Shown piece after piece: positions 5,622-7,233 of a DNA stretch of 7,233 nucleotides (positions are counted from its first letter, which is position 1; the number at the start of each line of letters is the position of its first letter). Below the pieces are notes generated by a model. That model was not told where the DNA came from. It saw only the letters and a list, made by a program, of their open reading frames with translations, and did not search any database. Source of the stretch: Kiritimatiellia bacterium (lineage in GTDB: Bacteria; Verrucomicrobiota; Kiritimatiellia; UBA8416; JAIOPI01); contig JAPKCZ010000096.1 in assembly GCA_028822745.1 (NCBI GenBank), positions 1 through 7,233 on the forward strand, read 5' to 3'. A program made the position numbers and the translations under genes.

Positions 5622-7012
5622 GCGGGTGGTTCCTTTTTTTTAGACCGAGTAAAACGGTCAACATTCAGCCAGGCAATTTCGCCCTTTTTTGCCTTATCGA
5701 CAACGATCGCGAGCACAATCACGCATCCCATCACGATCATTTGCATGTAGTCAGCGAGGCTCAATAGGTTCATGCCGTTTCGTATGACGACGATGATGGC
5801 GCAGCCGATGAGCGTCCCGAGGATGCGTCCTTGCCCACCCATCAGGCTTGTTCCGCCCACGACGACAGCGGCAATGACATCCAGTTCGAGGGATACGCCC
5901 CAAACCGACTTCCCTGATTTAAATTCGGTTGCCATCATCACGCCCGCGATTCCTGCGAGCAGGCCGGTGATGGTATAGACGGTAAGCAGTACGCGTTGGA
6001 CGGGAACGCCCGACAGGCGCGCCGCTTCTTCATTGCCACCGATCGCGTAGATGTGTCGACCGAGTATGGTTTTGGTCATGACAAAGTGGGCGATAGCATA
6101 GAGCACAATCATGATCACGACGGGTGACAGCACAGTCGTGGAGGTGCCGGGAATGGTGACGTTCCAAAGCGAGGCCAGAATATCGGTGGGCATCCCAATA
6201 ATGATCTCATTGTGAGCCATGGCTTTGGCGAGCCCGCGCGCCACCAACATCATGGCGAGGGTTGCGATAAAGGCGGGCATTCTAAAGGCGGTTGTGAGTA
6301 AGCCAGAAATGGAGCCCATCAGTCCGCACAGCAGGATGCCGCCGGTAAACGCGAGCAGCACCATTCCGGTGGAGGCTTCTTCGCCACCGAAATTACGAAT
6401 CAGGAGGGTGCTGGCGATGGCGGAGACCGCGAGCAGGCTTCCGACGGATAGGTCGATGCCGGCGGTAATGATCACCATCGTCATTCCTATCGCAATAATG
6501 GCCATCCGTGCCATCTTTTGCGGGACGTTGGCCAGGTTGCTCGGCTTTAGGAAGCTGGAGCGTTTGGTTGCGATCGGCACACTTATGGGCACGTGTTCAA
6601 GCGCAGGAATTGTTTCAAAAAATGTATAGGCGCTTGTCGTTCGGCTGCATATAAGTGCCGCTACAGCGCCGTCGGTATTTTCGAGTGCCGTGACGATGGA
6701 GGTCCTCAGCTCGGGGGGGGTATCGCCAGCAACCACTGCCAGGACGCGATCGCTGTGCTCGGCCATGACTCTGTTGAAGCCTTGCGCGAGACGGGTTTCG
6801 TCCCCTGACGTTCCGGTGACGAGCATGCAACGACCTTGATCGTGTGACGCAAGGAAGTCCCTTGCCAGGGATTCGCCTGCAAAGCTGCCTTCGACGGGTT
6901 GCTCTTTTATTGTCGCGAGGCTGAAAGCCGCCACGATCAGGATGAGCACGAACAGCATGCCGTAGTTGGCCGTAAAGCGGGACAATGCGAGTTTGAATGC
7001 GGGCTTTGTCAT
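5618..7012 (-). CDS. Sugar ABC transporter permease (RbsC family) with a binding-protein-like insert after the first membrane segment
   Basis: This 464-residue inner-membrane permease carries RbsC-family signatures: FLKPSNL (154-160), IAIGMTMVIITAGIDLSVGS (173-192), the ATPase-contacting loop GRHIYAIGGNEEAARLSGV (318-336), ELDVIAAVVVGGTSLMGGQG (376-395) and a C-terminal hydrophobic segment near 423-438. The first membrane segment is about residues 18-36. Family members usually pass from it to the FLxxxNL motif within a short loop. Here residues 38-148 intervene, with features of a type 1 periplasmic sugar-binding protein lobe: GRCMLVTGTSGDETRLAQGF (60-79), then AVVAGDTPPEL and GAVAALICSR. The family's topology would place the insert outside the membrane, where binding proteins dock. 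RbsC-type permeases are normally about 320-340 residues, so the extra length matches the insert. The ATG at 7012 is chosen because it sits five bases after the ATPase stop and precedes the first membrane segment; I see no strong ribosome site. The stop overlaps the next start as ATGA. The substrate is unknown. Confidence 0.93.
   Translation of the reverse strand: MTKPAFKLALSRFTANYGMLFVLILIVAAFSLATIKEQPVEGSFAGESLARDFLASHDQGRCMLVTGTSGDETRLAQGFNRVMAEHSDRVLAVVAGDTPPELRTSIVTALENTDGAVAALICSRTTSAYTFFETIPALEHVPISVPIATKRSSFLKPSNLANVPQKMARMAIIAIGMTMVIITAGIDLSVGSLLAVSAIASTLLIRNFGGEEASTGMVLLAFTGGILLCGLMGSISGLLTTAFRMPAFIATLAMMLVARGLAKAMAHNEIIIGMPTDILASLWNVTIPGTSTTVLSPVVIMIVLYAIAHFVMTKTILGRHIYAIGGNEEAARLSGVPVQRVLLTVYTITGLLAGIAGVMMATEFKSGKSVWGVSLELDVIAAVVVGGTSLMGGQGRILGTLIGCAIIVVIRNGMNLLSLADYMQMIVMGCVIVLAIVVDKAKKGEIAWLNVDRFTRSKKKEPPA
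5631..5635 (-). promoter_or_regulatory. Ribosome binding site of the AroE-like gene
   Basis: AAGGA on the minus strand lies nine bases before the ATG at 5621, at the end of a run of eight A. It is contained inside the last codons of the permease gene. Together with the ATGA overlap it suggests coupled translation of permease and dehydrogenase. Confidence 0.75.
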
Positions 7013-7017
7013 GGTTC

Positions 7018-7233
7018 TTAGTGGATCGCGTAGTCCAATAACGCCTCTTGTGTGGTCGATGCGACGTCTGTGACTTCGCCAGAAATTTCGCCGTTTCGCA
7101 TGACGATGATGCGATCCGACATGCCGATGACCTCGGGAAGTTCAGAGCTGATCATGATGATGGCTTTTCCCGAGGCGGCGAGCTTGTTCATCAACATATA
7201 GATTTCGTATTTGGCACCGACATCGATACCGCG
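7018..7233 (-). CDS. Sugar ABC transporter ATP-binding protein, C-terminal 71 residues (RbsA/MglA type), partial
   Basis: The open frame runs in from the window edge and ends at TAA (7020-7018); the N-terminal part is missing. The visible protein begins RGIDVGAKYEIYMLMNKL, which is the D-loop region that follows Walker B in the second nucleotide-binding domain of RbsA/MglA-type ATPases. It continues with IIMISSELPEVIGMSDRI and VMRNGEISGEV, the usual end of this family. In such importers a tandem-ATPase protein powers uptake of a monosaccharide through a homodimeric permease on the cytoplasmic face of the membrane. The permease gene starts five bases after this stop, so the two are almost certainly co-transcribed. 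The Walker A and B motifs lie outside the window, so catalytic integrity cannot be judged. The family is clear; the sugar cannot be told from this fragment. Confidence 0.93.
   Translation of the reverse strand, partial: RGIDVGAKYEIYMLMNKLAASGKAIIMISSELPEVIGMSDRIIVMRNGEISGEVTDVASTTQEALLDYAIH

Noticed and set aside
6219..6629. 136-residue plus-strand open frame opposite the permease
   Set aside because: Its Ala/Ile/Met-rich translation mirrors membrane-segment codons of the permease read in reverse; no independent gene signal.

Overview
The window reads entirely on the minus strand. It holds the end of one gene, four complete genes and one compact palindromic repeat element. The 1065-residue protein with planctomycete-type cytochrome c (PSCyt1), DUF1549 and DUF1553 domains points to the Planctomycetota/Verrucomicrobiota/Lentisphaerota group. 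The secreted DUF4432 mutarotase-like protein fits that placement. No species can be named from the sequence alone. I found no tRNA, rRNA, CRISPR array or transposase gene.

Layout in transcription order (high to low coordinates): 7233-7018 is the last 71 codons of a monosaccharide ABC transporter ATPase of the RbsA/MglA type, and its start lies outside the window. Five bases later comes its RbsC-like permease (7012-5618), which carries a ~110-residue insert between its first two membrane segments that resembles part of a periplasmic sugar-binding protein. The permease stop overlaps the start of an AroE/shikimate dehydrogenase-family gene (5621-4749) as ATGA. Next is a 144-bp imperfect palindrome (4617-4760) flanked by a 6-bp direct repeat, then a secreted DUF4432 aldose-epimerase-like protein (4577-3357, GTG start). 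After 53 bases comes the large exported cytochrome/DUF1549/DUF1553 protein (3302-105). The last 104 bases hold one small hairpin and no gene I can support.

The ATPase, permease, dehydrogenase and epimerase-like genes look like one transcription unit for import and oxidation of a sugar or cyclic polyol. The AroE-like enzyme departs from biosynthetic AroE at several active-site positions, which fits a catabolic paralogue (quinate, shikimate or a similar substrate). That substrate is inference. The DUF1549/DUF1553 gene may be a separate functional unit: its middle part is visibly more AT-rich than the transporter genes.

The strongest unusual signal is the palindromic element. Removing it together with one copy of the flanking GAGCCC in silico rebuilds an aroE reading frame that ends two codons later at a TAA, only 24 bases before the DUF4432 start. 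This suggests a small mobile element inserted into the 3' end of aroE, supplied a new stop codon and split a formerly tight operon. The second notable point is the binding-protein-like insert in the permease.
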